A stretch of DNA of 64,000 bases from Paracoccus shandongensis (GCF_017315735.1 NZ_JAFLRK010000007.1:62001-126000), one strand, 5' to 3'. Positions 11,720-22,393 are shown, counted from the first letter of the stretch. Notes: generated from the sequence alone by a model not told the origin. A program made the numbers and translations.

Positions 11720-12961
11720 ATGTCCATCCTTGCCATCGATTTCGGAACCTCGAATTCGGCCGCCGCGATCCTGGAGGGCGGCAGGGTGCGGCGCCTGGCC
11801 GTCGAGGCGGGATCGGACACCCTGCCCACCGCCGTCTTCTTTCCCGCGCGCGGCGGAACGATGCGCATCGGCGAGGCCGCCGCTCAGGCGCTGACCGGAG
11901 CCGAGGAAGGCCGCTACATGCGCGCGCTGAAAAGCGTGCTGGGCACGCCCCTTCTGCACGAACCCCGCCTGATCGGCGGCAGGCGGCGCAGCCTGGCGCA
12001 GGTGATCGCGGCCTTCCTGGCCGAGCTGCGCCAGCGGGCCGAGGCCGCCACGGGTCGGACCTTCACCCGCGCCCTGTCCGGCAGGCCGGTCCATTTCCAC
12101 CCCGACCCCGCCCGCGACGCCCAGGCCGAATCCGACCTGCGCGCCTGCTATCACGCGGCGGGCTTTGCCCAGGTCGCCTTCATGCCCGAACCCGAGGCCG
12201 CCGCGCTGGCCTGCCAGGACGGGAATGCCGCGGGCGAAACCGGGCTGATCGTGGACATCGGCGGCGGCACCTCGGACTTTTCGGTTTATCGCGCGGAAGG
12301 CGGGCGGATGCGCATCCTCGCCAGCCACGGCATCCGGCTGGGCGGCACCGATTTCGACGGGGCGGTGTCCCTGACCCATGCCATGCCGCTGCTGGGCCAT
12401 GGCGGGCACCTGCGGCGCGAGATGGGGCCGGGCCTGCTGCCGGTCCCGAACGCCATCTATGCCGACCTGGCGTCCTGGGCGCATATCCCCTTTGCCTATA
12501 CGCCGGAAAACCGCAGGCAGGCCCGGCAGATGGCGCGGCTGGCGGTGGATCCGGCGGCCCTGGACCGGCTGGTCACGGTCCTGACCGATGAACTGGGCCA
12601 TGACCTGGCCTTTGCCGTGGAACGCGCCAAGATCGCGGCCAATGACGGCACCGGCACGCGGATTCCCATGGGCTTCATCGAGCCCGGCCTGGCCGCGCCG
12701 ATCAGCGGCGCCTCGCTGCAGGACGCCTTGCAGGACCACGGCCGCGCCCTGGACCGGGCCCTGGCCGAAACGCTGGCCCGCGCGGGCCTGTCGGCGGGCG
12801 ACATCGGCAGCGTGGTGCTGGTCGGGGGGTCCAGCCTGATGGCTCTGGTCTCCGATCTGGCCGCGCGGCACCTGCCCGCCGCCCGGATCCGCCGGTCCGA
12901 GGCCTTCACCGCCGTGGTCGATGGTCTGGCATTGGCCACAAGGACGGAACAGTGTTCCTGA
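11720..12961 (+). CDS. Hsp70-family chaperone, YegD-like
   Basis: Actin/Hsp70 ATPase fold of about 413 residues. Phosphate loop 1 is AIDFGTSNSA at residues 4-13, phosphate loop 2 is VDIGGGTSDFSVY near 180 and the adenosine motif VVLVGGSSLM lies near 370. The protein ends shortly after, so it has the nucleotide-binding domain without the DnaK substrate-binding and lid domains, as in YegD. ATG 11720 is chosen because DFGTSNSA falls right behind it and a GGGGG stretch precedes it; an in-frame TTG at 11702 is less likely. Clients are unknown. Confidence 0.85.
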   Translation: MSILAIDFGTSNSAAAILEGGRVRRLAVEAGSDTLPTAVFFPARGGTMRIGEAAAQALTGAEEGRYMRALKSVLGTPLLHEPRLIGGRRRSLAQVIAAFLAELRQRAEAATGRTFTRALSGRPVHFHPDPARDAQAESDLRACYHAAGFAQVAFMPEPEAAALACQDGNAAGETGLIVDIGGGTSDFSVYRAEGGRMRILASHGIRLGGTDFDGAVSLTHAMPLLGHGGHLRREMGPGLLPVPNAIYADLASWAHIPFAYTPENRRQARQMARLAVDPAALDRLVTVLTDELGHDLAFAVERAKIAANDGTGTRIPMGFIEPGLAAPISGASLQDALQDHGRALDRALAETLARAGLSAGDIGSVVLVGGSSLMALVSDLAARHLPAARIRRSEAFTAVVDGLALATRTEQCS

Positions 12962-12990
12962 GGATGCGCTATATCCAGGAAATGCTGGTT

Positions 12991-13012
12991 TGCAATACAC
13001 TCTAAACTTGCA
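12991..13012 (+). promoter_or_regulatory. Inverted repeat in the cysD leader, possible regulator site
   Basis: TGCAA-N12-TTGCA, about 80 nt upstream of cysD. The spacing and symmetry would suit a LysR-type regulator such as a CysB/Cbl homologue, but this is inference from one site. I did not recognise a SAM or other riboswitch in the 130-base leader. Confidence 0.3.
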
Positions 13013-13090
13013 TCTGCGGCGGGGCTGGCCGATAGCGTGGCCCCACCTGACTCGGGCAGCACGTGCCACCATGCAAAGAGAGTTGATGCC

Positions 13091-14020
13091 ATGAACAGCC
13101 ATTCCAGCACCGGCCTTGCCCCGGCCACCCTGACGCATTTGCAGCGTCTGGAAGCCGAAAGCATCCACATCATGCGCGAGGTGGTGGCGAATGCCGAAAA
13201 TCCGGTGATGCTGTATTCCGTGGGCAAGGATTCGGCCTGCATGCTGCACCTGGCGCGCAAGGCCTTCTACCCCGCGCCGCCGCCCTTTCCGCTGCTGCAT
13301 GTGGACACGACCTGGAAGTTCCGGGCGATGTACGAGTTGCGCGACCGCGCGGCAAAGGCGGCCGGCATGGACCTGATCGTCCACCACAACCCAGAGGCGA
13401 TGGAACAGGGCATCAACCCCTTCGACCACGGCCCCCTGCACACCGACATGTGGAAGACCGAGGGGCTGAAGCAGGCGCTGACCAAATACAGTTTCGACGT
13501 GGCCTTCGGCGGCGCGCGCCGCGACGAGGAGAAATCCCGCGCCAAGGAACGGATCTTTTCCTTCCGGTCCGCGAACCACCGCTGGGATCCCAAGAACCAG
13601 CGGCCCGAGTTGTGGAAGCTTTACAACACCCGCAAGGCCAAGGACGAATCGATCCGGGTCTTCCCGCTGTCGAACTGGACCGAACTCGACATCTGGCAAT
13701 ACATCCACCTGGAGGGCATCGAGATCGTGCCGCTCTATTTCAGCGAACCCCGCCCAGTGGTGGAACGCGACGGGCTTCTGATCATGGTCGATGACGACCG
13801 CTTCCCGTTGCAGGACGGCGAAACCCCGCAGATGCGGTCGGTCCGGTTCCGCACGCTGGGCTGCTATCCCCTGACGGGCGCCGTGGAATCGGATGCGAAG
13901 ACCCTGCCCGAGGTGATCCAGGAAATGCTGCTGACCACCACGTCCGAACGCCAGGGCCGCGCCATCGACAAGGACCAGGCCGCGTCCATGGAGAAGAAGA
14001 AGCAAGAGGGGTATTTCTGA
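13091..14020 (+). CDS. cysD: Sulfate adenylyltransferase subunit 2
   Basis: ATP sulfurylase small subunit, 309 residues. With CysN it turns sulfate and ATP into adenosine 5'-phosphosulfate, the first step of sulfate assimilation. The PP-loop pyrophosphatase motif is [17 protein letters not shown] near residues 38-54. Other CysD blocks are [32 protein letters not shown] and [15 protein letters not shown] 13091 is used because residues before MNSHSS lack family similarity. The stop overlaps the start of cysNC by 1 nt, giving coupled production of the two subunits. Confidence 0.96.
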   Translation: MNSHSSTGLAPATLTHLQRLEAESIHIMREVVANAENPVMLYSVGKDSACMLHLARKAFYPAPPPFPLLHVDTTWKFRAMYELRDRAAKAAGMDLIVHHNPEAMEQGINPFDHGPLHTDMWKTEGLKQALTKYSFDVAFGGARRDEEKSRAKERIFSFRSANHRWDPKNQRPELWKLYNTRKAKDESIRVFPLSNWTELDIWQYIHLEGIEIVPLYFSEPRPVVERDGLLIMVDDDRFPLQDGETPQMRSVRFRTLGCYPLTGAVESDAKTLPEVIQEMLLTTTSERQGRAIDKDQAASMEKKKQEGYF

Positions 14021-15933
14021 TGACCGCCCAGGATCCCGTTTACGTCGCAGACAGCCTGATCGCCCAGGACATCGACGCCTATCTGCTGAAGCACCAGCAC
14101 AAGACGATGCTGCGCTTCATCACCTGCGGGTCGGTCGATGACGGCAAGTCAACGCTGATCGGCCGCCTGCTGTACGACAGCAAGATGATCTTCGAGGACC
14201 AGCTGGCCTCGCTGGAAGCCGACAGCAAGGTATCGGGCACGCAAGGCGGGGACATCGACTTCGCCCTGCTGGTCGATGGCCTGGCCGCGGAACGCGAACA
14301 GGGCATCACCATCGACGTGGCCTATCGCTTTTTCGCCACCGACAAGCGCAAGTTCATCGTGGCCGACACGCCGGGGCATGAACAATACACCCGCAACATG
14401 GTCACCGGCGCCTCCACCGCCGACCTGGCGGTGATCCTGATCGACGCGCGCCAGGGCGTGCTGACGCAGACGCGGCGGCACAGCTATCTGGTGAACCTGC
14501 TGGGCATCAAGAACATCGTGCTGGCGGTCAACAAGATGGACCTGGTCGATTACTCGGCCGAGCGGTTCTATGAAATCGTCGCCGATTATTCGCATTTCGC
14601 CAGGCAGATCGGCATGGACAGCTTCCTGCCGATCCCGATTTCCGGGCTGAAGGGCGACAACATCGTCACCAAAAGCCCCCATATGCACTGGTATCAGGGC
14701 CCGACCCTGCTGGGCCATCTGGAAGACGCGCCGGTCAACGACACGCGGATGCAGGACCGCCCCTTCCGCATGGCGGTGCAATGGGTGAACCGCCCGCATC
14801 TGGATTTCCGGGGCTTCGCGGGCCAGGTCAGCGCCGGGACCGTCCGGCCGGGCGATCCCATCCGCGTCCTGCCCTCGGGCAAGGTCACGACCGTCAAGTC
14901 CATCGCGACCTTCGACGGCGACTTGGCCCAGGCCGTCGCGGGCCAGTCCGTGACCCTGACCTTTGCCGACGAGATCGACTGTTCGCGCGGCGACGTGATC
15001 GTGCAGGCCGATGCCCCGTGCGAGACAGCCGACCAGTTCGAGGCGACGCTGGTCTGGATGTCGGACGCGGAAATGCTGCCGGGCCGTCCCTATCTGCTGA
15101 AGATCGGCACCCAGACCGTCAGCGCCACCATCACCGAGCCGAAATACGAGGTGAACGTCAACACGATGGAGCATCTGGCCAGCAAGACGCTGGGCCTCAA
15201 TGCCATCGGCGTGGTCAACATCTCGACCGACCGGCCCGTCCCGTTCGAGGCCTACGCGGACAACCCGGATCTGGGCGGCTTCATCCTGATCGACCGGATG
15301 ACCAACGCCACCATCGCCGCCGGGATGCTGCATTTCGCGCTGCGCCGGTCGCAGAACATCCACTGGCAATCGACCGACATCAACCGCGATGCCCATGCCG
15401 CGCAAAAGAACCAGCGGGCCAAGGTCGTCTGGTTCACCGGCCTGTCGGGATCGGGCAAATCGACCATCGCCAATATCGTCGAACGCAAGCTGCACGCGAT
15501 GGGCAAGCACACCTTCCTGCTGGACGGCGACAACGTGCGCCACGGGCTGAACCGCGACCTGGGCTTCACCGATGCCGACCGCGTGGAAAACGTCCGCCGC
15601 GTGGGCGAGGTCGCCCGGCTGATGTCTGATGCGGGCCTGATCGTGCTGACGGCCTTCATCTCTCCCTTCCGGTCGGAACGGCGCATGGTTCGCGACATGA
15701 TGGCCCCGGGCGAGTTCCTGGAGGTTTATGTCGATACGCCGCTGGAGGTGGCCGAGGCGCGCGACGTGAAGGGCCTTTATAAAAAGGCGCGGTCGGGCCA
15801 GTTGAAGAACTTCACCGGCATCGACAGCCCCTATGAGGCGCCCGAGCAGGCCGAACTGGTGGTCAATACCGTGGCCCTGTCGGCCGAGGACGCCGCCGAC
15901 CGCGTGGTGGCGGCGATCCTGTCCCAGGGCTGA
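14020..15933 (+). CDS. cysNC: Bifunctional sulfate adenylyltransferase subunit 1 / APS kinase
   Basis: Fusion of 637 residues. Residues about 25-440 form the CysN GTPase (G1 [15 protein letters not shown] near 32; [21 protein letters not shown]), which drives APS synthesis. Residues about 460-637 form the CysC kinase (P-loop [12 protein letters not shown] near 475; [20 protein letters not shown]), which makes PAPS. Both halves look intact. It starts at ATG 14020, in the TGATG junction with cysD, and a strong hairpin ends the operon. The cysQ-like gene at 31315 would recycle the PAP product. Confidence 0.96.
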   Translation: MTAQDPVYVADSLIAQDIDAYLLKHQHKTMLRFITCGSVDDGKSTLIGRLLYDSKMIFEDQLASLEADSKVSGTQGGDIDFALLVDGLAAEREQGITIDVAYRFFATDKRKFIVADTPGHEQYTRNMVTGASTADLAVILIDARQGVLTQTRRHSYLVNLLGIKNIVLAVNKMDLVDYSAERFYEIVADYSHFARQIGMDSFLPIPISGLKGDNIVTKSPHMHWYQGPTLLGHLEDAPVNDTRMQDRPFRMAVQWVNRPHLDFRGFAGQVSAGTVRPGDPIRVLPSGKVTTVKSIATFDGDLAQAVAGQSVTLTFADEIDCSRGDVIVQADAPCETADQFEATLVWMSDAEMLPGRPYLLKIGTQTVSATITEPKYEVNVNTMEHLASKTLGLNAIGVVNISTDRPVPFEAYADNPDLGGFILIDRMTNATIAAGMLHFALRRSQNIHWQSTDINRDAHAAQKNQRAKVVWFTGLSGSGKSTIANIVERKLHAMGKHTFLLDGDNVRHGLNRDLGFTDADRVENVRRVGEVARLMSDAGLIVLTAFISPFRSERRMVRDMMAPGEFLEVYVDTPLEVAEARDVKGLYKKARSGQLKNFTGIDSPYEAPEQAELVVNTVALSAEDAADRVVAAILSQG

Positions 15934-15953
15934 GGCGCGGCTTTCGCGGACAC

Positions 15954-15989
15954 AAGGGGCATCCGGCAGAACCCGCCGGGTGCCCCTTT
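15954..15989 (+). terminator. Bidirectional intrinsic terminator of cysD-cysNC
   Basis: A 14-bp stem AAGGGGCATCCGGC / GCCGGGTGCCCCTT with one wobble pair and a 7-nt loop, with T-rich sequence on the plus side and A's on the other. It lies between the convergent ends of cysNC and the DUF2218 gene. Confidence 0.85.
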
Positions 15990-16004
15990 GCTTTTCGTGG
16001 CGGG

Positions 16005-16304
16005 TCAGGCGGCGGGCTGCCAGTCCATCCGGGAAAACGCCTCGCGGAAGGCGAAGCGGGCCAGGTGGCTGTCGATGATGCCCTGCAGGCGTTCCACGGC
16101 CGCCGCATCCGCGCCCGCGACGGTGCATTGCAGATCCCCGTCCCGGGCCGTCAGCCGGGCCTGGCCGATCTCGAAGGTGATGACGCCCTCGTCCCCCTCG
16201 ACCGTGGCGGGGATCTTGTGGCCGAAATGCTTGCACAGCTGCTTCATGTAGCCATGGGCGTTGCCGGTCGCGAAATGGCCGGTGCTGCTGAGGTCGGTGC
16301 TCAT
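16005..16304 (-). CDS. DUF2218 family protein
   Basis: Small soluble protein of 99 residues of the DUF2218 family (start TGHFATGNAHGYMKQLCKHF, then FEIGQARL). Family members are often found near siderophore or iron-uptake genes, but this one has no such direct neighbour. The function is unknown. ATG 16304. No membrane segment or signal peptide is visible. Confidence 0.75.
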   Translation of the reverse strand: MSTDLSSTGHFATGNAHGYMKQLCKHFGHKIPATVEGDEGVITFEIGQARLTARDGDLQCTVAGADAAAVERLQGIIDSHLARFAFREAFSRMDWQPAA

Positions 16305-16495
16305 CCTGTGTCCTGATCCCGGGTGGCTTCCGGCCGCAAGAGGCGCCCTTGCGCCGTCCTTGTCAAATCACGGAACGATCATCGCCCAGAACATTGACGT
16401 TTTCGTCAACTGGCGGGATCCGCAGGGAACCCGCCCAAGCATCATACGTTAATCGGCGTAGTAAAATTGCGTCTGCGCAACGGTTTAGCGAGTGA

Positions 16496-16522
16496 GCCCG
16501 CCAAGTCTTTTGGCGGGCGTTT
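16496..16522. terminator. Hairpin terminator downstream of the CAP-RTX gene
   Basis: A perfect 9-bp stem GCCCGCCAA / TTGGCGGGC with a 5-nt loop, 18 bases beyond the stop of the minus-strand gene that ends at 16540. The T-run is short on either strand. Confidence 0.6.
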
Positions 16523-16539
16523 CGCATATTTACCCCCTG

Positions 16540-17799
16540 TCAGAACCCGAAGATGTCGTCGGCCACCCCCTCGATCGTCAGCCTCTCGCCTGCCACAAGG
16601 ATCCGGTCGCCGCCGCCCAGGTCGATCATCACGCCTGCGGCCACCTTGGTCATGTGGTCGCGCATGAAGGCCGCCGGGCTGGCGTCCAGCCGGTCGGCGT
16701 CGATGACCAGCCGGTCGATGCCATGCTGATAGCCCTGGACCGTGTCGGCCCCGCCGCCGGTCTGGAAGACAAAGCTGTCCGCCCCTGCCCCGCCGTTCAG
16801 CAGGTCGCGGCCCGCGCCGCCGTTCAGAATGTCGCGGCCCTCGCCGCCCACCAGCGTGTCGTTGCCGCTGTCGCCCACAAGCCAGTCGTTGCCCGCGCCG
16901 CCGTTCATCGCGTCATGGCCCGTGCCTCCGAACAGGCGGTCATTGCCGGCGCCGCCCCAGATCCTGTCGTTGCCGATCTCCCCCAGCAGCATGTCGTTGC
17001 CGTTCTCGCCGGTCAGGGAATCGTAACCGACGCCCCCCTGCAGCGTATCATGTCCGTCGCCGCCGACCAGCCGGTCGTCGCCCGTTGCGCCCAGCAGACG
17101 GTCGCTTCCCGCAGCGCCATCGAGGCTGTCGTTGCCCCCTCCTCCCGCGACCCAGTCGTTGCCGCCCAAGGCAAGGACCTTGTCGTCCTGCGCGCCCAGC
17201 CGATAGTCGTCGCCGCGCGCGGTGCCCGCCGCGTCCGTGGTGAAGACCCGGCCGTCGAAGTCCTGTTCCCAGGCGGCGCGCGTCTGCATCGCCGTGTTCG
17301 GCTGCGGTTCCGCCACGCGCAGGAAGCCGCCCTTGTCCACCCGCACCTGCCCGTCGGTATCGGCAAAGTTCTGGACCGCCATCAGCACCTTGTAGTCGCG
17401 GCCCTCGACGGTCATGAACCCGACCTCCAGCCCGATGCCGATAAAGGCCGCATCGCCCATGATGTTGGCGCGATGGCCGGGGCTGTTCATCAGGTTCTGG
17501 TGCAGCTGGCGGATTTCGTCGCGCAGGTCGCCCTCGCCCTGGATGCTGACATAGGCAAGGTTTTCCGCCGTCATCCACGACCCGGCCAGATCGAAGCCCG
17601 CCGCCTCGATCCTGTCGCGGGCCGAGGATCCGCCCCGGCCCGTGTGGGAAAAGACATCGGCGTTCAGCATCCAGCGGCCATGCGCCTCGGCCGAATCGTT
17701 CAGGCGCTTTTCCAAAGCCAGGGGCGCCAGCCCCTCGGCCCGGCGGGCCTGGTTGACCAGGGTTGCGAAGTAACGCTCATCAGTGCTGGCATAGGACAT
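16540..17799 (-). CDS. Secreted CAP (SCP/PR1-like) domain protein with RTX calcium-binding repeats
   Basis: 419 residues with no N-terminal signal peptide. Residues about 5-125 form a CAP domain (LVNQARRAEGLAPL, SHTGRGGSSARDRIEAAGF, LMNSPGHRANIM). Residues about 190-330 hold roughly a dozen glycine-aspartate nonapeptides of the GGxGNDxL type, which form a calcium-bound beta-roll. The C-terminus ends DDIFGF, the kind of tail read by type I secretion systems. The start is ATG 17799, where GGAGG sits 5 nt upstream; an upstream GTG at 17835 has none. No type I transporter gene is adjacent. Enzymatic activity is unproven for this family. Confidence 0.85.
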   Translation of the reverse strand: MSYASTDERYFATLVNQARRAEGLAPLALEKRLNDSAEAHGRWMLNADVFSHTGRGGSSARDRIEAAGFDLAGSWMTAENLAYVSIQGEGDLRDEIRQLHQNLMNSPGHRANIMGDAAFIGIGLEVGFMTVEGRDYKVLMAVQNFADTDGQVRVDKGGFLRVAEPQPNTAMQTRAAWEQDFDGRVFTTDAAGTARGDDYRLGAQDDKVLALGGNDWVAGGGGNDSLDGAAGSDRLLGATGDDRLVGGDGHDTLQGGVGYDSLTGENGNDMLLGEIGNDRIWGGAGNDRLFGGTGHDAMNGGAGNDWLVGDSGNDTLVGGEGRDILNGGAGRDLLNGGAGADSFVFQTGGGADTVQGYQHGIDRLVIDADRLDASPAAFMRDHMTKVAAGVMIDLGGGDRILVAGERLTIEGVADDIFGF

Positions 17800-17905
17800 G
17801 GCGGCCTCCACGGAAGGAGAGAAAGGGGCGATCACACAACCTTACCGCGAAAGAGATGAAAAGTTCCTTTCCCGATGGCGTGACCGCGCCTTTTCGCCGA
17901 CCCCT

Positions 17906-20900
17906 TCAGTAATCCCGCTCGAAATAGATGCCCAGGGTGCTGTCCCCTTCCGTGCCGACCGATCCGCGCGCCGTCAGTGAATTCGTCACGTCCAGATTCA
18001 GGTTCAGCGAGCTTTTGCCGTCCGCCCCGACCTGGACATCGGTGTAAAGGTTTTCGGACAGGTACTTGCCCGCGCGGACCTGCACGTTGCCTTGGTCGTC
18101 GGTCGCCAGATCCAGGTCGTCAAGGCCCACCTGGTTGCGCAGGTTGCCGATGATCCCCTCGCCCCCGCGCCCGGCCAGGACGGCAAGGGCATTGGCAAGC
18201 TGCGCGGCCTGGAGCGGGCTGATATTGGCAAGGCCCTGGCCGAACAGCAGCTGGGACAGAACCTCCTCCTCGGGCAGTTCGGGGGAGGATTCAAAGGTGA
18301 TGTCAGGGTCGCGCACCTCTCCGTCGATGATGATGCGGGTGGTGATGCCGCCCTGTTCGGTTTCGGCCACAAGGCGGATCACCGGGATCAGGCTGCCCTG
18401 CAGTTCCACCAGGCCTTCCGTCAGGTCGAACCGCTTGCCCAGCAGGTCCACGCGGCCCCGGATCAGCTCCAGGTGGCCGATGGGGATGGCGTTGCGCGTG
18501 GTGCCCTGGACCTGCAGGGATCCGCCCAGTTCCGCATCCACCCCGCGCCCGCGCACGAAGACCTGGCGCGGCGCGTTGATCACCAGATCCAGGCGCGGCG
18601 GCGCGGCGGGCGGGGTCGAGGGGGGCCCGGCCAGACCCGCCTCGCGCGAGGCCTGGCTGGGATAGGGTTCCAGCCCCGCCTTGGCGCGGGTGGACCGCAC
18701 GGGGCGCGTATCGCCCACATGGTTGATGTCGGGGATGGCCTTCGCGCCGCCAAGCCCGGTCGAGGGGATGCGGATTTCCGTCTCGCCCAGATCGATGGTG
18801 CCGGAAATCAGCGGGCCCGCGGCATTGCGGCCCGACATGCGCAACCGGCCGTTGATCTCGGTCTGATACAGGTTCGGGTCGCGGGCGATCACCCGGTCCA
18901 GCACAATTGCCAGATCCAGCGTGCTGCCCGTCAGATCCACCGGCCCGCTGACCTGCACGCGTCCGCCATTCGCCACATTGGCCCCGGCATCCAGCGTGAT
19001 CCGCCCGCCCGCCAGATCGGCTGTGGCGGTCACGTCTTCCAGCCGGATCCCCACCCCGGGATCCGAGATCCGCCCGTCCGTCAGCCGGACCCGTCCGCTG
19101 ACCGCCTGCAGGGACGGCGCGCCGTTGATGGCGAGGTCAAAGGCCAGCGGGCCCTCGATGCTGCGGGTGCGGATGAAGGTGTTGGCGATGGATGCGTCGC
19201 TGCTGCCGTTCACCCGCAGATCCAGGGTCTGAAAATTGCGCGCGGCCCGGCCTGACACCTGCAATTGCGTGCTGCCCGGCGCGGTGGCGTTCAGGTCCAC
19301 GGCGAAGTTCGCGCCTTCCTCGCGGATGGTGCCGCGGGCCTCGACGGGGCCGGGGAATTCGGGTTGCAGCAGGCCCAGGTCGGCCAGGCGCGCGGTGACG
19401 GTCATGCCGCTGGCGGTGTCGCCCTCGGCCTGGACGGACAGTTGCGGGTTCTGGACGTTCAGCCGCTGGAACGAGATACCCACTGGCGCCTGCGTGGCCG
19501 CGACATCGAAGCGGGTCTCGCCCCGCAGCAGCGGATCGACGCGGGGCTGGCCCAGGGACAGCCCGCTGGCCGTGCCCGTCGCGGTGATGCGCCGGGTGCC
19601 CCCTTGCTGGACCAGCCGGGCATCGGCGTTCAGCGCCCCGCTGATCCCGTTGCCCAGGAAACGCAGATCCTGCGCGTTCACCTGCGCGGTCACATCGGTC
19701 CGGTCGCCGCCCACCGTGCCCGTCGCCGTGGCGTTCAGGCGGGGGTTGTCGATGCGGGCCGCTTCGATGGAAAAGACGCCGCCCCTTTCGGTGCCCGTCA
19801 CCGCCAGCCGGGTTTCCCCCGCCAGCGCGCCATCGACCTGCGCCTGGCCGAAGGACAGGTCGCGCCCGGTGCCCGCGACCTCCAGCCGGCGGATGCCGTC
19901 GCCCGCCTCGCGGAAACTGCCGGTCAGGTTCAGCGAGCCGCGCCAGCCGGGGCCGAAGGGCGCCAGCGAGGCCACGCGGACATCGCCCGAGACATCCGTG
20001 ACGCCGGGGCCGTAAACCCCCCGCGCGGTGGCGTTCATCTGGTCGTTGACCAGTTCCACGTCGCGCAGGGTGACGGTGCCGTCCTTTTCCTCGGCCTGGA
20101 CGCGCAGCCGGGTGGTGCCGGTCAGCGCGGCATCCGCGTTCTGGACGCCCAGGGACAGGTTCTGCCCCGATCCGGTCAGGTCGATGAAGCGGGTGCCGTC
20201 CTGTTCGGTCAGCCGCGCCATGGCGTCGAACCCGCCGGTCCAGCCCTGCCGAATCGCCGACAGGTCCGGCACCGCCAGATCGACCGATGCATCCAGCGCC
20301 CCCGTCGCGAAGCTGCCCCGGCCTTCGGCGCGGACTTGCGGGTTGGCGATGCGGAACACCTCGACCTCGAACCCCTCGGGCTTTTCGGCCGCCAGCACGG
20401 CCAGCGTGGTCTGGCCTTCCAGCGCGTTGTCCAGCGCCTCGATGCCAAGGCGCAGGTCTTCGGCCTCGCCGCTGACGGTCAACTGGCGCGACCCGGACGG
20501 CCCCGACAGCTTCGCATCCGCCTGCAGCGCGCCCGAGAAGTTCGGGTCGGCGTCCTGCAGCGAGGGCATCGAAATCGTGGCCGTGATGTCGCTGGACAGG
20601 CTGTTGAGATAGCCCTGCGCCCGGGCGGTCAGACGCTGCGCGTTCACGGAAAGCTCGGTCAGCTTGATCCCGGTCCGGTCGCGCCGCGCCCGCAGGTCGA
20701 TGGTGGATCGGCCCCCCAGAAGACGGTCAAGCTGGGGTTGATCCACCGTGATGTCGGTCCCCGCAATGGTCGAGGTGATGGCGAAGTTGCGCCCCAGAAA
20801 GTTGAAATAGCCCGTGACATCGGCATCGGCCCGCCCGGACAGGTCGCGGCCCGCAAGGGTCGATATCCGCTTCAGATCGTCATAGCGCGCGCCCATGTCG

Positions 20901-22393
20901 CCGGACAGCACGAAGCCGGTTTTCAGGCCCGACAGTTGCAACATGCCCTGCAACCCGTAATCGGGGCCGCTGACCGTCAGGTCGGAAAATTTCACCGCGT
21001 TGCCGGGGGTGAAGTCGAAACGGGTGCTGCCGGTGATGTCCGGACCGATGGCTTGGGCCAGCCCCGCATCGGTGAAGACCATCTGCCGCGATCCGAAGCG
21101 GATGCCGCCGTTCACGGATTGCAGGCTGCCGCCGTCCAGCACCACCGCGCCCGAGCCGTCCAGCTGCAGCGCGCCCAAGCCGACCTCGCCCAGATCCAGC
21201 GCGCCCACGCGGCCGCTCAGCGTCCAGCCCTGGCCTTGGGCGGCGTCGTATCGCAGTTCCAGCCGGCCAGACTCGACGGTCGCATCCTCGCCCGCGAAGG
21301 GCAGGGGAACCGGCACCTGGGCCGCGCCCGCGTCCGATCCCAGGGTGATCAGCAGGTTCGCGTTCTGCGGCGCGCCCAGGGCATTGATGGCCGCGCTGCC
21401 GTCCAGGGTCAGCGCCTCGGTCGCCAGGTTCAGGGTGGGGATCGCCAGGCGGCCATCCTCGCCGCGCCAGCCTTCGGCCAGCAGCTGCACGTCAGGGCCG
21501 AAGAAGGTGCGGTTTTCCGGGGCCAGAAGCGAGGCCACGTCGCCGCCCAGTTGCAGGCGGAAGTTGGTGCCGGGATTGCCCTGGGGATCGGGACCGCCCG
21601 ATGCGGAAACCCGGCCCGTGACGCGGGGCAACCCGTCGGTCGCCAGCTTGATGTCGACGCCGAAATCCCTGATCTGGCCTTCGCCGCTGATTTCCGCCAC
21701 GACCGACGGCTTGTCGTAAAGGTCGATCAGGTTGACCAGCAGCCCGTCGGCGGCCTCGTCCAGGGTCAGGTTCACGCGCAGGATCTGCGAGGCGTTGGAA
21801 AAGCCCGTGTCCAGGTTGAAGCTGCCGCGCGGGCCGTCCAGCCGCTGGATCGCCAGCTTGGCCTGCCCCTCGCCGCCCGCAAGGCTCATGCCGCCCTGCA
21901 TCGAGATGGCGGCGGCAAGGCCGATCACGGGTTCGCCCAGTTCCACCCGGTCGGCGCGGATCTGGGCGATGTTGATGCCCACGGGCAGTTCGGGCAGCGA
22001 AAAGCCGGTGAATTCCCGCGCCTCGGGCGAGGGGGCCTTGGCCTCGCTGGCGGGCAGGCGGGGCAGCAGGATCTCGCGCGCGGACATTTCCGCGATCTCG
22101 ATCCGGCCGCGCAGCAGGGCGGATCGGTTCCACTGGATCGCCCCGTCGTTCAGCGTCAGCCAGGTGCCGTCCCCGTCCGCGATGGTGATCCGGCGGAAGG
22201 TCGCGCGGGACGACAGCGCGCCCTGGAACCCGTCGATCACCACCGCGCGGCCCGCGCCCGACAGGTTGCGTTCCAGAAGCCGGGTCAGAAAGCCCCGGTC
22301 GTCGCTTTCCTGCTGCGAGATCTCGGCCGCAGACTGCGCCATCACCGACAGCGGGAACAGGATCGCGAAGACGATCAGCCACAGTTTGCGCAT
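17906..22393 (-). CDS. tamB: Translocation and assembly module protein TamB
   Basis: Very large inner-membrane-anchored envelope protein of 1495 residues. An N-terminal hydrophobic anchor (KLWLIVFAILFPLSVMA) is followed by long repetitive beta-rich sequence and the conserved C-terminal DUF490 region, with LLGKRFDLTEGLVELQG near residue 1320 and LSQLLFGQGLANISPLQAAQ near 1385. TamB bridges the periplasm to TamA and is implicated in outer-membrane protein assembly and phospholipid transport. ATG 22393 shares one base with the tamA stop (TGATG), so the two are translationally coupled. Confidence 0.93.
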   Translation of the reverse strand: MRKLWLIVFAILFPLSVMAQSAAEISQQESDDRGFLTRLLERNLSGAGRAVVIDGFQGALSSRATFRRITIADGDGTWLTLNDGAIQWNRSALLRGRIEIAEMSAREILLPRLPASEAKAPSPEAREFTGFSLPELPVGINIAQIRADRVELGEPVIGLAAAISMQGGMSLAGGEGQAKLAIQRLDGPRGSFNLDTGFSNASQILRVNLTLDEAADGLLVNLIDLYDKPSVVAEISGEGQIRDFGVDIKLATDGLPRVTGRVSASGGPDPQGNPGTNFRLQLGGDVASLLAPENRTFFGPDVQLLAEGWRGEDGRLAIPTLNLATEALTLDGSAAINALGAPQNANLLITLGSDAGAAQVPVPLPFAGEDATVESGRLELRYDAAQGQGWTLSGRVGALDLGEVGLGALQLDGSGAVVLDGGSLQSVNGGIRFGSRQMVFTDAGLAQAIGPDITGSTRFDFTPGNAVKFSDLTVSGPDYGLQGMLQLSGLKTGFVLSGDMGARYDDLKRISTLAGRDLSGRADADVTGYFNFLGRNFAITSTIAGTDITVDQPQLDRLLGGRSTIDLRARRDRTGIKLTELSVNAQRLTARAQGYLNSLSSDITATISMPSLQDADPNFSGALQADAKLSGPSGSRQLTVSGEAEDLRLGIEALDNALEGQTTLAVLAAEKPEGFEVEVFRIANPQVRAEGRGSFATGALDASVDLAVPDLSAIRQGWTGGFDAMARLTEQDGTRFIDLTGSGQNLSLGVQNADAALTGTTRLRVQAEEKDGTVTLRDVELVNDQMNATARGVYGPGVTDVSGDVRVASLAPFGPGWRGSLNLTGSFREAGDGIRRLEVAGTGRDLSFGQAQVDGALAGETRLAVTGTERGGVFSIEAARIDNPRLNATATGTVGGDRTDVTAQVNAQDLRFLGNGISGALNADARLVQQGGTRRITATGTASGLSLGQPRVDPLLRGETRFDVAATQAPVGISFQRLNVQNPQLSVQAEGDTASGMTVTARLADLGLLQPEFPGPVEARGTIREEGANFAVDLNATAPGSTQLQVSGRAARNFQTLDLRVNGSSDASIANTFIRTRSIEGPLAFDLAINGAPSLQAVSGRVRLTDGRISDPGVGIRLEDVTATADLAGGRITLDAGANVANGGRVQVSGPVDLTGSTLDLAIVLDRVIARDPNLYQTEINGRLRMSGRNAAGPLISGTIDLGETEIRIPSTGLGGAKAIPDINHVGDTRPVRSTRAKAGLEPYPSQASREAGLAGPPSTPPAAPPRLDLVINAPRQVFVRGRGVDAELGGSLQVQGTTRNAIPIGHLELIRGRVDLLGKRFDLTEGLVELQGSLIPVIRLVAETEQGGITTRIIIDGEVRDPDITFESSPELPEEEVLSQLLFGQGLANISPLQAAQLANALAVLAGRGGEGIIGNLRNQVGLDDLDLATDDQGNVQVRAGKYLSENLYTDVQVGADGKSSLNLNLDVTNSLTARGSVGTEGDSTLGIYFERDY

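Noticed and set aside
12962-13090. Riboswitch (SAM-type) in the cysD leader
   Set aside because: No SAM-I or SAM-II core motif could be found; only a simple inverted repeat is visible.
14149-16236. Long open frame antisense to cysNC
   Set aside because: Shadow of cysNC; no ribosome site and no recognisable domain.
16371-16405. EcfG-type promoter GGAAC...CGTT
   Set aside because: The spacer is 21 bases, too long, and no plus-strand gene follows.
16742-17026. Plus-strand frame across the RTX repeats
   Set aside because: Its proline-serine repeats are the antisense image of the Gly-Asp nonapeptides of the CAP-RTX gene.
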